Below are positions 17,673 to 27,825 of a DNA stretch of 64,000 bases, one piece after another; the first letter of the stretch is position 1; the number at the start of each line of letters is the position of its first letter. The stretch is from Gorillibacterium timonense. Its GTDB lineage: Bacteria > Bacillota > Bacilli > Paenibacillales > NBRC-103111. The stretch lies in contig NZ_LN881724.1 of assembly GCF_001457415.1 (NCBI RefSeq), positions 1,426,001 to 1,490,000 of the forward strand, written 5' to 3'. The position numbers were made by a program, and so were the translations under genes. The notes under the pieces were generated by a model, which saw only the letters and a list, made by a program, of their open reading frames with translations, searched no databases and was not told where the DNA came from.

Positions 17673-18401
17673 ATGGCTTGGCTGAGCGCTTGGATCAAGG
17701 AAATCATCGTGGTCGTTCTCATCGCTTCGTTTGCCGATATGCTGCTCCCGAACAAATCGATGCAGCGGTATGTGAAGACCGTGATCGGGCTGTTCCTTCT
17801 GATGATCCTGCTCTCCCCGGTTCTCCGCTTGTTCCGGATGGATTGGAACACCGATCAACTGCTTCGTTCCATTCAGCAGCAGAGCACACTCAACCTCGTG
17901 CAGCCTGCCTTCGGGCAAAGTGCGGCCTCCGCTTCTCTGGAAGCGATCCAACAGGAGGCGGCGCGGCTGAAAGCGCAGGACAATGCCGCCGCGATGAAGC
18001 TCGTAGAGGAACGGGTGGCCGAATCCGTGAAGGAGGAAGTGGAAAGTCGCTTCGGCGATAGAGCTTCGGAGGTCAAAGTCTTGACGGTCTTGGACTCCGC
18101 CGGGTCGCTTCATGTGGCCTCGATGAAAGTTGTTTTGGAAGCGCCCGGGCGCACCTTACCCGCTTGGTCAAATGTCCAACCGATCCAGCCGATCTCATCG
18201 ATGGCTCCCATCGTCCTTGGCGGGACAGCCGAGAGAGCCATCACCGCTTCGACAAGTGTCGATACGAAGGATTCGAAGGAAATAGACCGCGTAAAGAATC
18301 CAGATGCCGTTACACAATACCTTGCGTCAACCTGGCAGGTAGAACCGGAGAATATCGAAATTGTCCGCCCTGAGGCGGAAGAAGGATCGAATCGGAGGTG
18401 A
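17673..18401 (+). CDS. spoIIIAF: Stage III sporulation protein SpoIIIAF
   Basis: 242 residues: two N-terminal membrane segments (about 10-28 and 38-54) followed by a soluble domain with helices and a ring-building-type fold. It is a channel subunit of the A-Q complex. An extended linker near residues 160-215 makes it slightly longer than the B. subtilis protein. AAGGAGGAG precedes ATG 17673. Confidence 0.92.
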   Translation: MAWLSAWIKEIIVVVLIASFADMLLPNKSMQRYVKTVIGLFLLMILLSPVLRLFRMDWNTDQLLRSIQQQSTLNLVQPAFGQSAASASLEAIQQEAARLKAQDNAAAMKLVEERVAESVKEEVESRFGDRASEVKVLTVLDSAGSLHVASMKVVLEAPGRTLPAWSNVQPIQPISSMAPIVLGGTAERAITASTSVDTKDSKEIDRVKNPDAVTQYLASTWQVEPENIEIVRPEAEEGSNRR

Positions 18402-18410
18402 ACATCGAGC

Positions 18411-19049
18411 GTGAGCAACTGGAGAAAGCGGTTGGAAGATTTACTGGGGGGAGGGGCCAAAGGAGAGAATCGGCCGAAGCTGCTTCGCTTCCTGATCTTG
18501 ATCGGATTGGTCGGAGCCCTGCTGATGGTTTTGAGCCAGATCCGCGTGAAGGAGGTGGACCCCGGTGCGACCGGCAGAGCTTCTCCGCCGGAAGCGAACG
18601 AATCGACAGCTCCCGCATGGGGGACGGAAAGCAAGGGCCAATCACCCTTCAAGGATTATGAACAAGCCTATGAAACCCGCCTCAAAGACATCATGGAGAA
18701 CATCGTCGGTGTCGGAGAAGTGGAGGTCATGGTGACCATCGATTCTACCGAAGAGGCAGTTGTCGAGAAATCGATGAAGCAGACCCAACAGACGACGAAC
18801 GAAAAGGATCAGGCCGGAGCAACCCGGCACATCACGGACGTCACGAGCAGCGGCGAAGTCGTCCTCTATCAGGTCTCCGGGAATCAAACCCCGCTGATCA
18901 CCAAAACCATCAAGCCAAAGATCCGCGGAGTCGTTGTGGTGGCGGTTGGAGCGGAGAATGTAACCGTCAAGAAGCTTCTCCTCGAAGCCGTCTCACGAGG
19001 CTTGGACGTTCCGGTTAGCCGCGTCTCCATCATTCCGCGAAAGCAATAA
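18411..19049 (+). CDS. spoIIIAG: Stage III sporulation protein SpoIIIAG
   Basis: 212 residues with a short cytoplasmic N-terminus, one membrane segment (about 26-44) and an intermembrane domain. The domain, with GVGEVEVMVTIDS and PKIRGVVVVAVGAEN, resembles ring-forming proteins of type III secretion; SpoIIIAG forms a large ring. Start is GTG 18411. Lies 9 bases after spoIIIAF. Confidence 0.94.
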   Translation: MSNWRKRLEDLLGGGAKGENRPKLLRFLILIGLVGALLMVLSQIRVKEVDPGATGRASPPEANESTAPAWGTESKGQSPFKDYEQAYETRLKDIMENIVGVGEVEVMVTIDSTEEAVVEKSMKQTQQTTNEKDQAGATRHITDVTSSGEVVLYQVSGNQTPLITKTIKPKIRGVVVVAVGAENVTVKKLLLEAVSRGLDVPVSRVSIIPRKQ

Positions 19050-19118
19050 GCTCGTGAACGATTTGAATAAGGTACGATCCGCACGCAGCGGAACCCAATA
19101 CTAAGGAGGAATCCCGCA

Positions 19119-19883
19119 ATGAATTCCAAACGTCAAACCATTTGGCTTGTCTCCATGCTCAGCTTGATGGTCGTCTTGTCCGCTTACTATCTCTTCACCG
19201 AGGATGTCGACAAGCTGAAGAATACGGCGGACCCGGCTCAAACGGAACAGGTCTCGGTCAATCACGATCAGACGGATGCAGCGGCGGCGAATACGGGCAA
19301 AGCTGCCGCCGATCAAACGGTAGCCGATCCAACAGCCCAGGATCAAGCCGCTCAAGATCAAGCCGCTGCAGATCAGGCTCCCGCAGATCAGAGCACTGCC
19401 GATCAAGCTGCCGGAGGAGATCTGCCGGCTAACGCGCAGCAGCATTCTGATGCAGCCACAGGCACCGCAGCAGACAAAGCCAAGCAGACCAATGAGGAGA
19501 TTCTGAATAAAGTAGCCAATCAGGGTTCGTCCGAAGAAGATTACTTCGTCTTCAATCAGATGACACAAGAAGATCAGCTGTCGCAGAAGCTGGTCAAGCT
19601 CCAGGATATCATGACGGATTCCACAAAGGGCTATGAAGCGCAAGCGAAGGCGAATGAAGAATACGATATGCTGGAGAAACAGCAGGCGAAGATGACGAGC
19701 ATCGTCGAACAGCTGCAAAAGGATGGTTACTCCAACGCTATCGTCCAGCAGGACAGCGGTAAATGGAAGATTATCGTGCAGTCCAGCAAGCTGGAGAAGA
19801 GCCAGGCGGTCAGCATCGTCGATCTTGTCACCGAAGTCTTGAACGTAGGCCCGGACAAAGTAGCTATTCAGTACCACAAATAA
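19119..19883 (+). CDS. spoIIIAH: Stage III sporulation protein SpoIIIAH
   Basis: Mother-cell partner of forespore SpoIIQ across the intermembrane space. N-terminal membrane segment (about 7-25), an Ala/Asp/Gln-rich linker (about 45-110) made of near-repeats of ADQ and QDQAA, then the YscJ-like domain (about 155-254, motif SKLEKSQAVSIVDLVTEVLNV). At 254 residues it is longer than the usual 200-220, because of the repeat linker. AAGGAGG precedes ATG 19119. Confidence 0.94.
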   Translation: MNSKRQTIWLVSMLSLMVVLSAYYLFTEDVDKLKNTADPAQTEQVSVNHDQTDAAAANTGKAAADQTVADPTAQDQAAQDQAAADQAPADQSTADQAAGGDLPANAQQHSDAATGTAADKAKQTNEEILNKVANQGSSEEDYFVFNQMTQEDQLSQKLVKLQDIMTDSTKGYEAQAKANEEYDMLEKQQAKMTSIVEQLQKDGYSNAIVQQDSGKWKIIVQSSKLEKSQAVSIVDLVTEVLNVGPDKVAIQYHK

Positions 19884-19911
19884 TCCGAATGCTCGAAATC
19901 GAGTGAAACGG

Positions 19912-19945
19912 CCCACTCCGGGGGAATCCCGGGGTGGGTTATTCC
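19912..19945 (+). terminator. Terminator of the spoIIIA operon
   Basis: CCCACTCCGGG and CCCGGGGTGGG arms with a 5-base loop, followed by TTATTCCTT, 30 bases after spoIIIAH. Confidence 0.8.
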
Positions 19946-20025
19946 TTACAAGCGCCTCAATATCGTTTTTAGCTGTGTAAATCCTCTCTTATTTATTTAG
20001 GTCAGCTCTTAATAGCAACTAATAA

Positions 20026-20054
20026 TTATACACGGGTAGGATATGTGGTATAAT
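20026..20054 (+). promoter_or_regulatory. Predicted accBC promoter
   Basis: TTATAC, 17-base spacer, TATAAT, with an extended -10 (TGGTATAAT). It is 88 bases upstream of accB. No FapR-type operator was recognised beside it. Confidence 0.6.
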
Positions 20055-20142
20055 ACGAGCGTTATGGATGGCCACCGGTCCTCCGGACGTTCCGGATGTA
20101 AGCATTTAGCCGGCAGGCAGCACTTAAAAGGAGTGAAAGTCC

Positions 20143-20640
20143 TTGTTCAAGCTGAATGAAATCAAAGAATTGATCAAGCTTGTCGATCAATCGTCTCTGC
20201 AGGAATTGGAGATCCAAAACGAGGGCTTTAAGCTCTTTTTACGCAAACCCGGCAAGACCGAATCGGTTCTTGTATCTACTGCGCCGCTTGTACCGGGATA
20301 CGGCGCTCCCATCCCAACCCCAACTTCCGCCGAGCCGCAAGTCGAACGCAGCTCTGCAGGCTCGTCCGAAGCGCCTGCCGCTACCCCGTCGTCGGCCGAT
20401 ATACATACGGTCGTTTCTCCGATGGTAGGAACCTTTTACAGCTCGCCTTCACCTGATACTCCCTCCTTTGTAGGTCCAGGCAGCAAAGTGACCGAGAAAA
20501 CCGTGGTGTGCATCATCGAAGCGATGAAGCTGATGAACGAGATCGAAGCGGAAGCGAAAGGGGAAATCGTGGAGGTACTCGTGGACAACGGACAGCTGGT
20601 TGAATACGGACAGCCCCTTTTCCTGATGAAGAAGCAGTGA
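20143..20640 (+). CDS. accB: Biotin carboxyl carrier protein of acetyl-CoA carboxylase
   Basis: Carries the carboxybiotin arm in the first step of fatty acid synthesis. 165 residues: N-terminal helical segment, a Pro/Ala/Ser-rich flexible linker (about 50-85), and the biotinyl domain (about 88-163) with the biotinylated Lys129 in IEAMKLMNE. Start is TTG 20143, with AAGGAGTG 8 bases upstream. It precedes accC by 16 bases in the same operon. Confidence 0.96.
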   Translation: MFKLNEIKELIKLVDQSSLQELEIQNEGFKLFLRKPGKTESVLVSTAPLVPGYGAPIPTPTSAEPQVERSSAGSSEAPAATPSSADIHTVVSPMVGTFYSSPSPDTPSFVGPGSKVTEKTVVCIIEAMKLMNEIEAEAKGEIVEVLVDNGQLVEYGQPLFLMKKQ

Positions 20641-20656
20641 CTCAGGAGGACTATCA

Positions 20657-22015
<1,359 letters not shown>

Positions 22016-22053
22016 GCTCCGTTTCAGACGAGGCCAGCAAAAGATTCTCGGGT

Positions 22054-22082
22054 TTGTCATATCCGGCCCGAAATGCTATAGT
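22054..22082 (+). promoter_or_regulatory. Predicted sigma-A promoter of asp23
   Basis: TTGTCA, exactly 17 bases, TATAGT, about 125 bases upstream of the asp23 start. A good consensus match. Confidence 0.7.
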
Positions 22083-22207
22083 AATGTAATAAGACAAACT
22101 TTGCCTGTTCACGTATGGGTGGAGGTATCCCGGATGGCGAAAGCTTCGGATTGCTTCCCAGTCACGCAGGAGGTTTGCATCGCTTCACGTGGAGGTTAAG
22201 AGGAGAC

Positions 22208-22618
22208 ATGAGCACAATTATCCCCGATTACGAGAAAACGGATATGGGCAATATTCAGATTGCTCCCGAGGTTATTGAAGTGATTGCCGGGCTTGCGGCT
22301 GTCGAAGTGGAAGGCGTTGCCGGAATGAGCGGCGGATTTGCCAGCGGCGTGGCAGAATTACTCGGCCGTAAAAACCTTGCCAAAGGAGTCAAGGTCGAGG
22401 TTGGACAGCGGGAAGCGGCAGTTGACGTTTCCATCGTAATCGAATATGGCTTCAAAATCCCTGAAGTCGCCGGCAAGATTCAAGACAACGTCAAGAAGGC
22501 CATCGAATCCATGACCGGCCTTGATGTCGTCGAAGTGAATGTGCACATCCATGACGTTCAATTCAAAGGTCAAGAGAAGGTTCCGGAAGAGGATACCGCT
22601 GTTAACCGCGTCAAGTAA
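22208..22618 (+). CDS. yqhY: Asp23/Gls24 family envelope stress protein (YqhY)
   Basis: 136-residue Asp23/Gls24 protein, cytoplasmic but usually tethered to the membrane by AmaP. The family signature runs from GNIQIAPEVIEVIAGLAAVEV to GVAGMSGG and then to AGKIQDNVKKAIESMTGLDV. ATG 22208 follows GAGGAG; the longer in-frame start at 22115 lacks a site. In B. subtilis yqhY is also next to accBC and its loss disturbs acetyl-CoA carboxylase balance. The AmaP gene follows. Confidence 0.92.
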   Translation: MSTIIPDYEKTDMGNIQIAPEVIEVIAGLAAVEVEGVAGMSGGFASGVAELLGRKNLAKGVKVEVGQREAAVDVSIVIEYGFKIPEVAGKIQDNVKKAIESMTGLDVVEVNVHIHDVQFKGQEKVPEEDTAVNRVK

Positions 22619-22651
22619 TCGACCGTTAGGCACACCAATTGATTTGAATGA

Positions 22652-22694
22652 ACCCCCTCTGCTATCAGGTGCATCCTGGAGCGGGGGGGTCCTT
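22652..22694 (+). terminator. Hairpin between asp23 and amaP
   Basis: ACCCCC and GGGGGGGT arms enclosing an inner CAGG/CCTG pair, followed by CCTTTAG. Probably an attenuating terminator that sets a lower level of amaP. Confidence 0.6.
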
Positions 22695-22717
22695 TAGTTC
22701 AGGAGGGACAAACCATC

Positions 22718-23278
22718 GTGGCCAAAATCATTGACCGCTTTTTGCTCTTCATCTTCAGTCTGGTTGTCATCTTCGCCTTGGTTATCCTATTGCTATGTTC
22801 TTTCGGCGTAATCTCCTTCGAGGATTCGAGAACGTTTCTGCATGATGTGTATTTCGATACGAGGACGGCGGCATTCCTCATCGCAGGCTGCTGCATCCTG
22901 TTGATTGTGGCGGTGCGATTGTTCTACCTATCGGTGAGAACTTCAACTCCGAATGTTCCGTCCATCGATCAGCGTACGGAGTTCGGCGATATCCGCATCT
23001 CGCTCGATACGGTGGAGAATCTGGCCTTGAAGGCGGCTTCCCGCACCCGAGGCTTGAAGGATTTGAAAGCGAGAATCAAGGTGGATCAAGCGGGGCTGGA
23101 GATTGAGCTTCGCACGGTAGTCGACGGGGAAACGTCCATTCCGGCCATAACGGAAGAGGTCCAAACCGCGATCAAGAGCTACATTGAAGACATTACCGGT
23201 ATTCCGGTCGCCCGGGTATCCGTTTACGTGGCCAACGTCGTCCAAAGCGCACCCGCCTTTAAGAGCCGGGTGGAATAG
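22718..23278 (+). CDS. amaP: Alkaline shock response membrane anchor protein AmaP
   Basis: 186 residues: two N-terminal membrane segments (about 8-30 and 48-68) and a C-terminal Asp23-like domain (about 85-180). AmaP anchors Asp23 proteins at the membrane. GTG 22718 follows AGGAGGG. Position between asp23 and a DUF2273 gene is the typical cluster. Confidence 0.9.
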   Translation: MAKIIDRFLLFIFSLVVIFALVILLLCSFGVISFEDSRTFLHDVYFDTRTAAFLIAGCCILLIVAVRLFYLSVRTSTPNVPSIDQRTEFGDIRISLDTVENLALKAASRTRGLKDLKARIKVDQAGLEIELRTVVDGETSIPAITEEVQTAIKSYIEDITGIPVARVSVYVANVVQSAPAFKSRVE

Positions 23279-23293
23279 GAGGGATGCTGCGTC

Positions 23294-23521
23294 ATGTGGC
23301 GGGAATTGTGGGAAAAGCACAGCGGCAAGCTCATCGGCACCGCCAGCGGACTGATTCTCGGAATCGTCTATCTTATAGCCGGATTTTGGGATATGCTGAT
23401 CTTTGCTTTCCTCGTGTTTATCGGTTATTATGTGGGAAGAAAGCTGGACCGGCGTGAGCCGCTGTTTGAACGGGAAGAGCTTCTTCAGTGGCTGACGGAG
23501 AGATGGCGAATGTTCAGATGA
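23294..23521 (+). CDS. DUF2273 small membrane protein
   Basis: 75 residues with two hydrophobic segments (about 12-30 and 33-49) and a charged C-terminus. DUF2273 proteins accompany Asp23 and AmaP in Firmicutes; exact role unknown. GAGGGATG precedes the ATG. Fourth member of the envelope-stress cluster (asp23, amaP, this gene). Confidence 0.85.
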   Translation: MWRELWEKHSGKLIGTASGLILGIVYLIAGFWDMLIFAFLVFIGYYVGRKLDRREPLFEREELLQWLTERWRMFR

Positions 23522-23573
23522 TGACAAAGGGACGGCCTATTTCGGGCTGTTCTTTTTTTGGAGGGTATGGATA

Positions 23574-24044
23574 ATGAAACGAAGAGTTGCGAGAGAGATC
23601 GCAATCCAGAGCTTGTACCAGATGCAGATGAATGAAGTGAATTCCCATGATGCCATCGTGGCAGCCGTGACGGAAGCCGAGCATGATAACGAAGCGGAGC
23701 TGAAGGTGGAAGGGGAAAGCATCGCCATCGAGTTCATCCAGGAGCTTGTGCAGGGCACGACGGATCGGATCACGCCGATCGATGAGATGCTGAACGATTA
23801 TTTGAAGGGCTGGAAAATGGACCGGCTGTCGAAGATCGACCGGGAGGTCCTTCGTCTCGCCGCTTATGAAATGGTCTATCGCGATGATGCGCCTCCTAAG
23901 GTTGTCGTCAATGAAGCCATTGAGCTGGCCAAGCATTTCGGAACCGAGGAATCCGGCAAGTTCGTCAACGGCGTTCTCGGCAAAATGATCTTGGAGCTCG
24001 ACGCCCTGAAGGCGAAATACGCCGGTACAAAGACTCCCGAATAG
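23574..24044 (+). CDS. nusB: Transcription antitermination factor NusB
   Basis: 156-residue all-helical protein that binds boxA RNA with NusE (S10) in rRNA antitermination. Recognisable start [16 protein letters not shown] and core [18 protein letters not shown] then [26 protein letters not shown] lies upstream of ATG 23574. Order nusB-folD-xseA-xseB-ispA is conserved. Confidence 0.96.
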   Translation: MKRRVAREIAIQSLYQMQMNEVNSHDAIVAAVTEAEHDNEAELKVEGESIAIEFIQELVQGTTDRITPIDEMLNDYLKGWKMDRLSKIDREVLRLAAYEMVYRDDAPPKVVVNEAIELAKHFGTEESGKFVNGVLGKMILELDALKAKYAGTKTPE

Positions 24045-24099
24045 GAGTGGCGGAAAGCAACGGACTGATGTGTCCGAACTTGAGGAAGGGGAGAGTCCA

Positions 24100-24966
24100 A
24101 TGACCGCACAGATCATCAATGGAAAAGAACTGGTTCGATCCATCCGCGAAGAGATTAAGCAGGAAGTACAAGAGATGGCCCATGAGGGTACACAACCGGG
24201 CTTGGCCGTCGTGCTTGTGGGAGAGGATCCCGCTTCCTCCGTATACGTCCGGAACAAAGCGAAGGCCTGTGAAGAAGTGGGCATCTATTCCGAGGTGCAC
24301 AAGCTCCCAGCCGAGACGACGGAGCTTGAACTGCTCACGCTCATCGGTCAATTGAACAAAGACGAGAAGATTCACGGCATTCTTGTCCAACTGCCCCTTC
24401 CGAAGCATATTGACGAGGACATCGTCATCGATAGCATCTCCGTGCACAAGGATGTCGATTGCTTCCATCCCGTGAACGTTGGCAACCTCGTCATCGGCAA
24501 GCCGGGTATGCTTCCTTGTACGCCATCGGGGGTCATCGAGATCTTGCACCGTATGGAGGTTCCGCTTGCCGGCAAACATGCGGTTGTTATCGGCCGTAGT
24601 AACATTGTAGGCAAACCAATGGCACTGCTTTTGCTCCAGGAGCATGCGACGGTCACGATCTGTCATTCCCGCACGAAGGATTTAGCGGAGATTACCAAGC
24701 AAGCGGATGTCCTCGTTGCAGCCGTAGGCCGCGCGAAGATGATCAAGAGGGAGCACGTGAAGGAAGGCGCGGTCGTCATCGACGTTGGAATGAATCGGGA
24801 CGAGCACGGCAAGCTCTGTGGAGACGTCGACTTGGATGATGTGTTGGAAACGGCGGGAATGATCACTCCCGTTCCTGGCTGCGTCGGGCCGATGACCATC
24901 ACCATGCTGCTCAAAAATACCGTGGCAGCCGCCAAGCAGGCAGGAGCCTATGGATCTCATAGCTAA
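24100..24966 (+). CDS. folD: Methylenetetrahydrofolate dehydrogenase / cyclohydrolase
   Basis: Bifunctional one-carbon enzyme converting 5,10-methylene-THF to 10-formyl-THF with NADP. 288 residues. Motifs: [14 protein letters not shown] with the active lysine, [23 protein letters not shown], and the dinucleotide loop [14 protein letters not shown] 24100 has GGAAGGGGAG upstream. Its last 17 bases overlap the xseA start. Confidence 0.96.
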   Translation: MTAQIINGKELVRSIREEIKQEVQEMAHEGTQPGLAVVLVGEDPASSVYVRNKAKACEEVGIYSEVHKLPAETTELELLTLIGQLNKDEKIHGILVQLPLPKHIDEDIVIDSISVHKDVDCFHPVNVGNLVIGKPGMLPCTPSGVIEILHRMEVPLAGKHAVVIGRSNIVGKPMALLLLQEHATVTICHSRTKDLAEITKQADVLVAAVGRAKMIKREHVKEGAVVIDVGMNRDEHGKLCGDVDLDDVLETAGMITPVPGCVGPMTITMLLKNTVAAAKQAGAYGSHS

Positions 24967-26344
24967 CGGCATGCCGGAGGAGAACGGACAAGCTATCCTG
25001 TCCATTCGCGACCTGAATCGGCTGATCAAGCGCAAGCTGGAGGGGGAAGCCCTTCTTCAGGACATTTGGATTCGGGGTGAAATCTCAAACTTCACCCATC
25101 ATTCCAGCGGCCATATGTATTTCACCTTGAAGGACGCAGACAGCCGTTTAAAAAGCATCATGTTCGCTTCGTACAACTCTCGGCTTCCTTTCCTTCCGAG
25201 GGAGGGAACGCGGGTGCTCGCCCGGGGCAGCATATCCGTCTACGAACGGGACGGCCAATATCAGTTTTACGTCACCCAGATGCAGCCGGACGGCATTGGA
25301 AGCCTGTATCTTGCTTATGAGCAGCTGAAAAAGAAGCTGGAGCAGGAGGGCTTGTTTGCCTCTGAACGCAAAAAACCGCTCCCCAAGTACCCGCACACGA
25401 TCGGGGTCATCACTTCGCCAACAGGAGCGGCGGTACGGGATATTCTGATCACGCTGAAACGGCGCAGCCCTTCGGTAAACATTCTTCTTTATCCGGTTCT
25501 TGTTCAAGGGAAGGGCTCCGCCTCCTCTATTGCGGCCGCTATCGACCAGATGAACCGGATGGACGAGGCGGACGTTCTGATCGTGGGTCGCGGCGGCGGT
25601 TCCCTAGAGGAGCTGTGGGCGTTCAACGAAGAAGTTGTCGCACGAAGCGTGTTTGCTTCCCGGATTCCGATCGTTTCGGCGGTCGGTCATGAGACGGATT
25701 TTACCATCTGCGATTTTGTCGCAGATTTGAGGGCGGCCACCCCGACTGCGGCGGCGGAGCTGACGGTTCCCCATCACCTCGAGCTGAAGCAGCAGATCGC
25801 TGCGCAGACCGCACAGATGCAGCGGGCGCTGCTCACGAAGCTGGACAGGCAGCGGGACCGGCTCGCCAAGGTGCGCCGTTCGCAGGCGTTGACGAATCCT
25901 CAGCGGATTCTGCTTCAACCGACGGAGCGAAACGACCGCCTTCGTGAGCAGCTCCTGTTTCGCATGCGTAACGCAGTGGCATCCGCTCATCAGATGAATC
26001 TGCGGTTGGAGCGTCGGCTTACGGCACGCAGTCCGAAGGAGCAGGCCAGTCTCGCCCGGTCGCGCGCGAATACGGCCCATAAGCTGCTGCTCCAAGCGAT
26101 GGTGGGGATTCGAAAGAATAAGAGCCGGGAATGGGAGTCGACCATTCGGCAGCTCGACGCTCTGAGCCCACTGAAGGTGATGGCTCGCGGATACAGCCTT
26201 GTGTATGAAGAGGGAGAGAAGAAACTGGTTCGATCGGTTAAGCAGGTTCAGCCAGGCGATCTCCTGCGCGTCCGTCTCGGAGACGGGAAGCTCGCCGCAT
26301 CCGTATGGGCTATTGAGCCAAACGGCGAGGCGGAAGAAGGATAG
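24950..26344 (+). CDS. xseA: Exodeoxyribonuclease VII large subunit
   Basis: Single-strand exonuclease active in both directions, with XseB. 464 residues: OB-fold (about 14-115), catalytic core with [29 protein letters not shown] and [12 protein letters not shown], then a long coiled coil (about 280-400). The ATG at 24950 overlaps folD; an alternative ATG at 24971 would drop seven residues. Translationally coupled to folD. Confidence 0.95.
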   Translation: MDLIANGMPEENGQAILSIRDLNRLIKRKLEGEALLQDIWIRGEISNFTHHSSGHMYFTLKDADSRLKSIMFASYNSRLPFLPREGTRVLARGSISVYERDGQYQFYVTQMQPDGIGSLYLAYEQLKKKLEQEGLFASERKKPLPKYPHTIGVITSPTGAAVRDILITLKRRSPSVNILLYPVLVQGKGSASSIAAAIDQMNRMDEADVLIVGRGGGSLEELWAFNEEVVARSVFASRIPIVSAVGHETDFTICDFVADLRAATPTAAAELTVPHHLELKQQIAAQTAQMQRALLTKLDRQRDRLAKVRRSQALTNPQRILLQPTERNDRLREQLLFRMRNAVASAHQMNLRLERRLTARSPKEQASLARSRANTAHKLLLQAMVGIRKNKSREWESTIRQLDALSPLKVMARGYSLVYEEGEKKLVRSVKQVQPGDLLRVRLGDGKLAASVWAIEPNGEAEEG

Positions 26345-26386
26345 GGAAATCGCAGCGAACGAGAACCATAAGGGGAGGGAATACGG

Positions 26387-26674
26387 ATGAGCTCACAACC
26401 GAATGCAGATTCGGCCAAATCTGGACAATCGGCGGAAGAACAAGCCTTGACGTTTGAAGAAGCGATGGAACGGCTTGAGGGGATCGTCACGCGACTCGAA
26501 TCCGGAGATGTTCCGCTTGAGCAAGCGATCGAGTGGTTCCAGGAAGGGATGAAGCTGTCTCAGCTGTGCGGGCAGAAGCTGGAGCAGGTGGAACGAAAGA
26601 TCGAAATGCTGGTGGCGGAGAACGGCTCACTGGTCAAACGGCCGTTTCCTGTAGAAGGCGACGACAGGCTGTAA
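26387..26674 (+). CDS. xseB: Exodeoxyribonuclease VII small subunit
   Basis: 95 residues; helical hairpin with the family core TFEEAMERLEGIVTRLESG and LEQAIEWFQEGMKLSQLC. Needed for nuclease VII activity; several copies bind the XseA coiled coil. GGGGAGGG upstream of ATG 26387. Confidence 0.93.
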   Translation: MSSQPNADSAKSGQSAEEQALTFEEAMERLEGIVTRLESGDVPLEQAIEWFQEGMKLSQLCGQKLEQVERKIEMLVAENGSLVKRPFPVEGDDRL

Positions 26675-26760
26675 ATCAGGCGGCCTTCCTTGAGGTAAAG
26701 GCGAGGAGGCCATTTGGACGGGATTAGCCTGTCCCCATAGATCAGTGATGGAGGACTGTG

Positions 26761-27672
26761 ATGACGATGACGGAGAAGTCGATAGCGTTCCGAGAATATT
26801 TGGCTGATCGGGTAAGCCGCGTGGAAACGGAGCTGGCTGCGGTATGGCCGACCGATTGGGAGATTCCCGCCAATTTGGAAGAATCGATGAAGTATTCTCT
26901 TCTCGCCGGGGGAAAGCGGATGCGGCCGATCCTGGCCCTCACCGCTGCTGAGGCATTGGGAGGCCGGCTGGAAGCTGCTCTGCCGGCTGCATGCGCTGTG
27001 GAGCTTGTCCATACCTATTCGTTAATTCATGACGATCTTCCGGCCATGGATAACGATGACTATCGGCGGGGGCGTCTGACGAATCACAAAGTTTATGGCG
27101 ACGCTATGGCCATCTTGGCTGGCGACGGGTTGCTGACTCATGCCTTCTATCTTGTCGCCGATACGGCTCGGTTTGGGGTGCCCGCAGAGGCTTGCCTAGC
27201 CATCGTATCCGATTTATCGCGATTAGCCGGTCCGCTCGGAATGGTGGGCGGTCAGGCAGCCGATATGGAGGGCGTTCAGGGGATTACGGATGCGCGGCAG
27301 CTGCAGGCGATTCATACGCACAAAACCGGCGATCTCATTGTTTTTTCCCTGCTGGCTGGAGCCCGGTGCGCGGGGGCTGATGAACGTCAGTTGGAGGCGC
27401 TCCGTACGTACGGATATTCGATCGGACTCGCTTTTCAGATTCAGGATGATATTCTGGATTTGACCGGAGATGAAGCGAAGCTGGGCAAGCCGGTGAAGAG
27501 CGATGAGAGACAGCATAAGGTGACGTACCCTTATCTGTTGGGATTGGAGGCTTCCCGCCAAAGAGTCGTGGAGTTAACCGAAACTGCCAAACAGGCGGTA
27601 TGCGATGCCGGGTTTCCGAGCCCGGAGCGCCTGTTGGAATTAGCGGACTACTTAATGAATCGGGACCATTAA
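26761..27672 (+). CDS. ispA: Farnesyl diphosphate synthase
   Basis: Condenses IPP with DMAPP and GPP to farnesyl diphosphate for undecaprenyl phosphate and quinone chains. About 303 residues. First Asp-rich motif HDDLPAMDNDD (near 84-94), second DDILD (near 225), KTGDL before it. GGAGG 6 bases before ATG 26761 favours this start over the GTG at 26758. In other genomes dxs follows directly; here an accessory insert separates them. Confidence 0.95.
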   Translation: MTMTEKSIAFREYLADRVSRVETELAAVWPTDWEIPANLEESMKYSLLAGGKRMRPILALTAAEALGGRLEAALPAACAVELVHTYSLIHDDLPAMDNDDYRRGRLTNHKVYGDAMAILAGDGLLTHAFYLVADTARFGVPAEACLAIVSDLSRLAGPLGMVGGQAADMEGVQGITDARQLQAIHTHKTGDLIVFSLLAGARCAGADERQLEALRTYGYSIGLAFQIQDDILDLTGDEAKLGKPVKSDERQHKVTYPYLLGLEASRQRVVELTETAKQAVCDAGFPSPERLLELADYLMNRDH

Positions 27673-27680
27673 CGGTCCCC

Positions 27681-27716
27681 AAACCGCCGAGTGAATCAAC
27701 TTGGTGGTTTTTTTAT
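27681..27716 (+). terminator. Terminator of the nusB-ispA operon
   Basis: AAACCGCCGAGT and ACTTGGTGGTTT arms with a 6-base loop and a run of seven or more T residues, 8 bases after ispA. Confidence 0.85.
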
Positions 27717-27743
27717 TTTCGATCCCGCATACAAGAACGAATG

Positions 27744-27769
27744 TGTCGTACAATATCACTTATCCGACA
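27744..27769. repeat. Left 26-bp recombinase-site-like inverted repeat
   Basis: Perfect inverted copy of 28819-28844. The site has two related 10-bp half-sites in opposite orientation, TGTCGTACAA and (complement) TGTCGGATAA, around the 6-base spacer TATCAC. This is the layout of a tyrosine recombinase core site (two arm-binding half-sites, 6-8 bp crossover region). Confidence 0.85.
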
Positions 27770-27825
27770 ATTCTCAACATGATTCCTCAGCAAATCCACT
27801 ATTAATTTCCCATATTATACGACTT

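Noticed and set aside
16569-18113. Long minus-strand open frame of about 514 codons opposite spoIIIAE and spoIIIAF
   Set aside because: It lies antisense to well-recognised sporulation genes, has a His/Asp/Arg-rich composition typical of shadow frames in GC-rich DNA, and no ribosome site.
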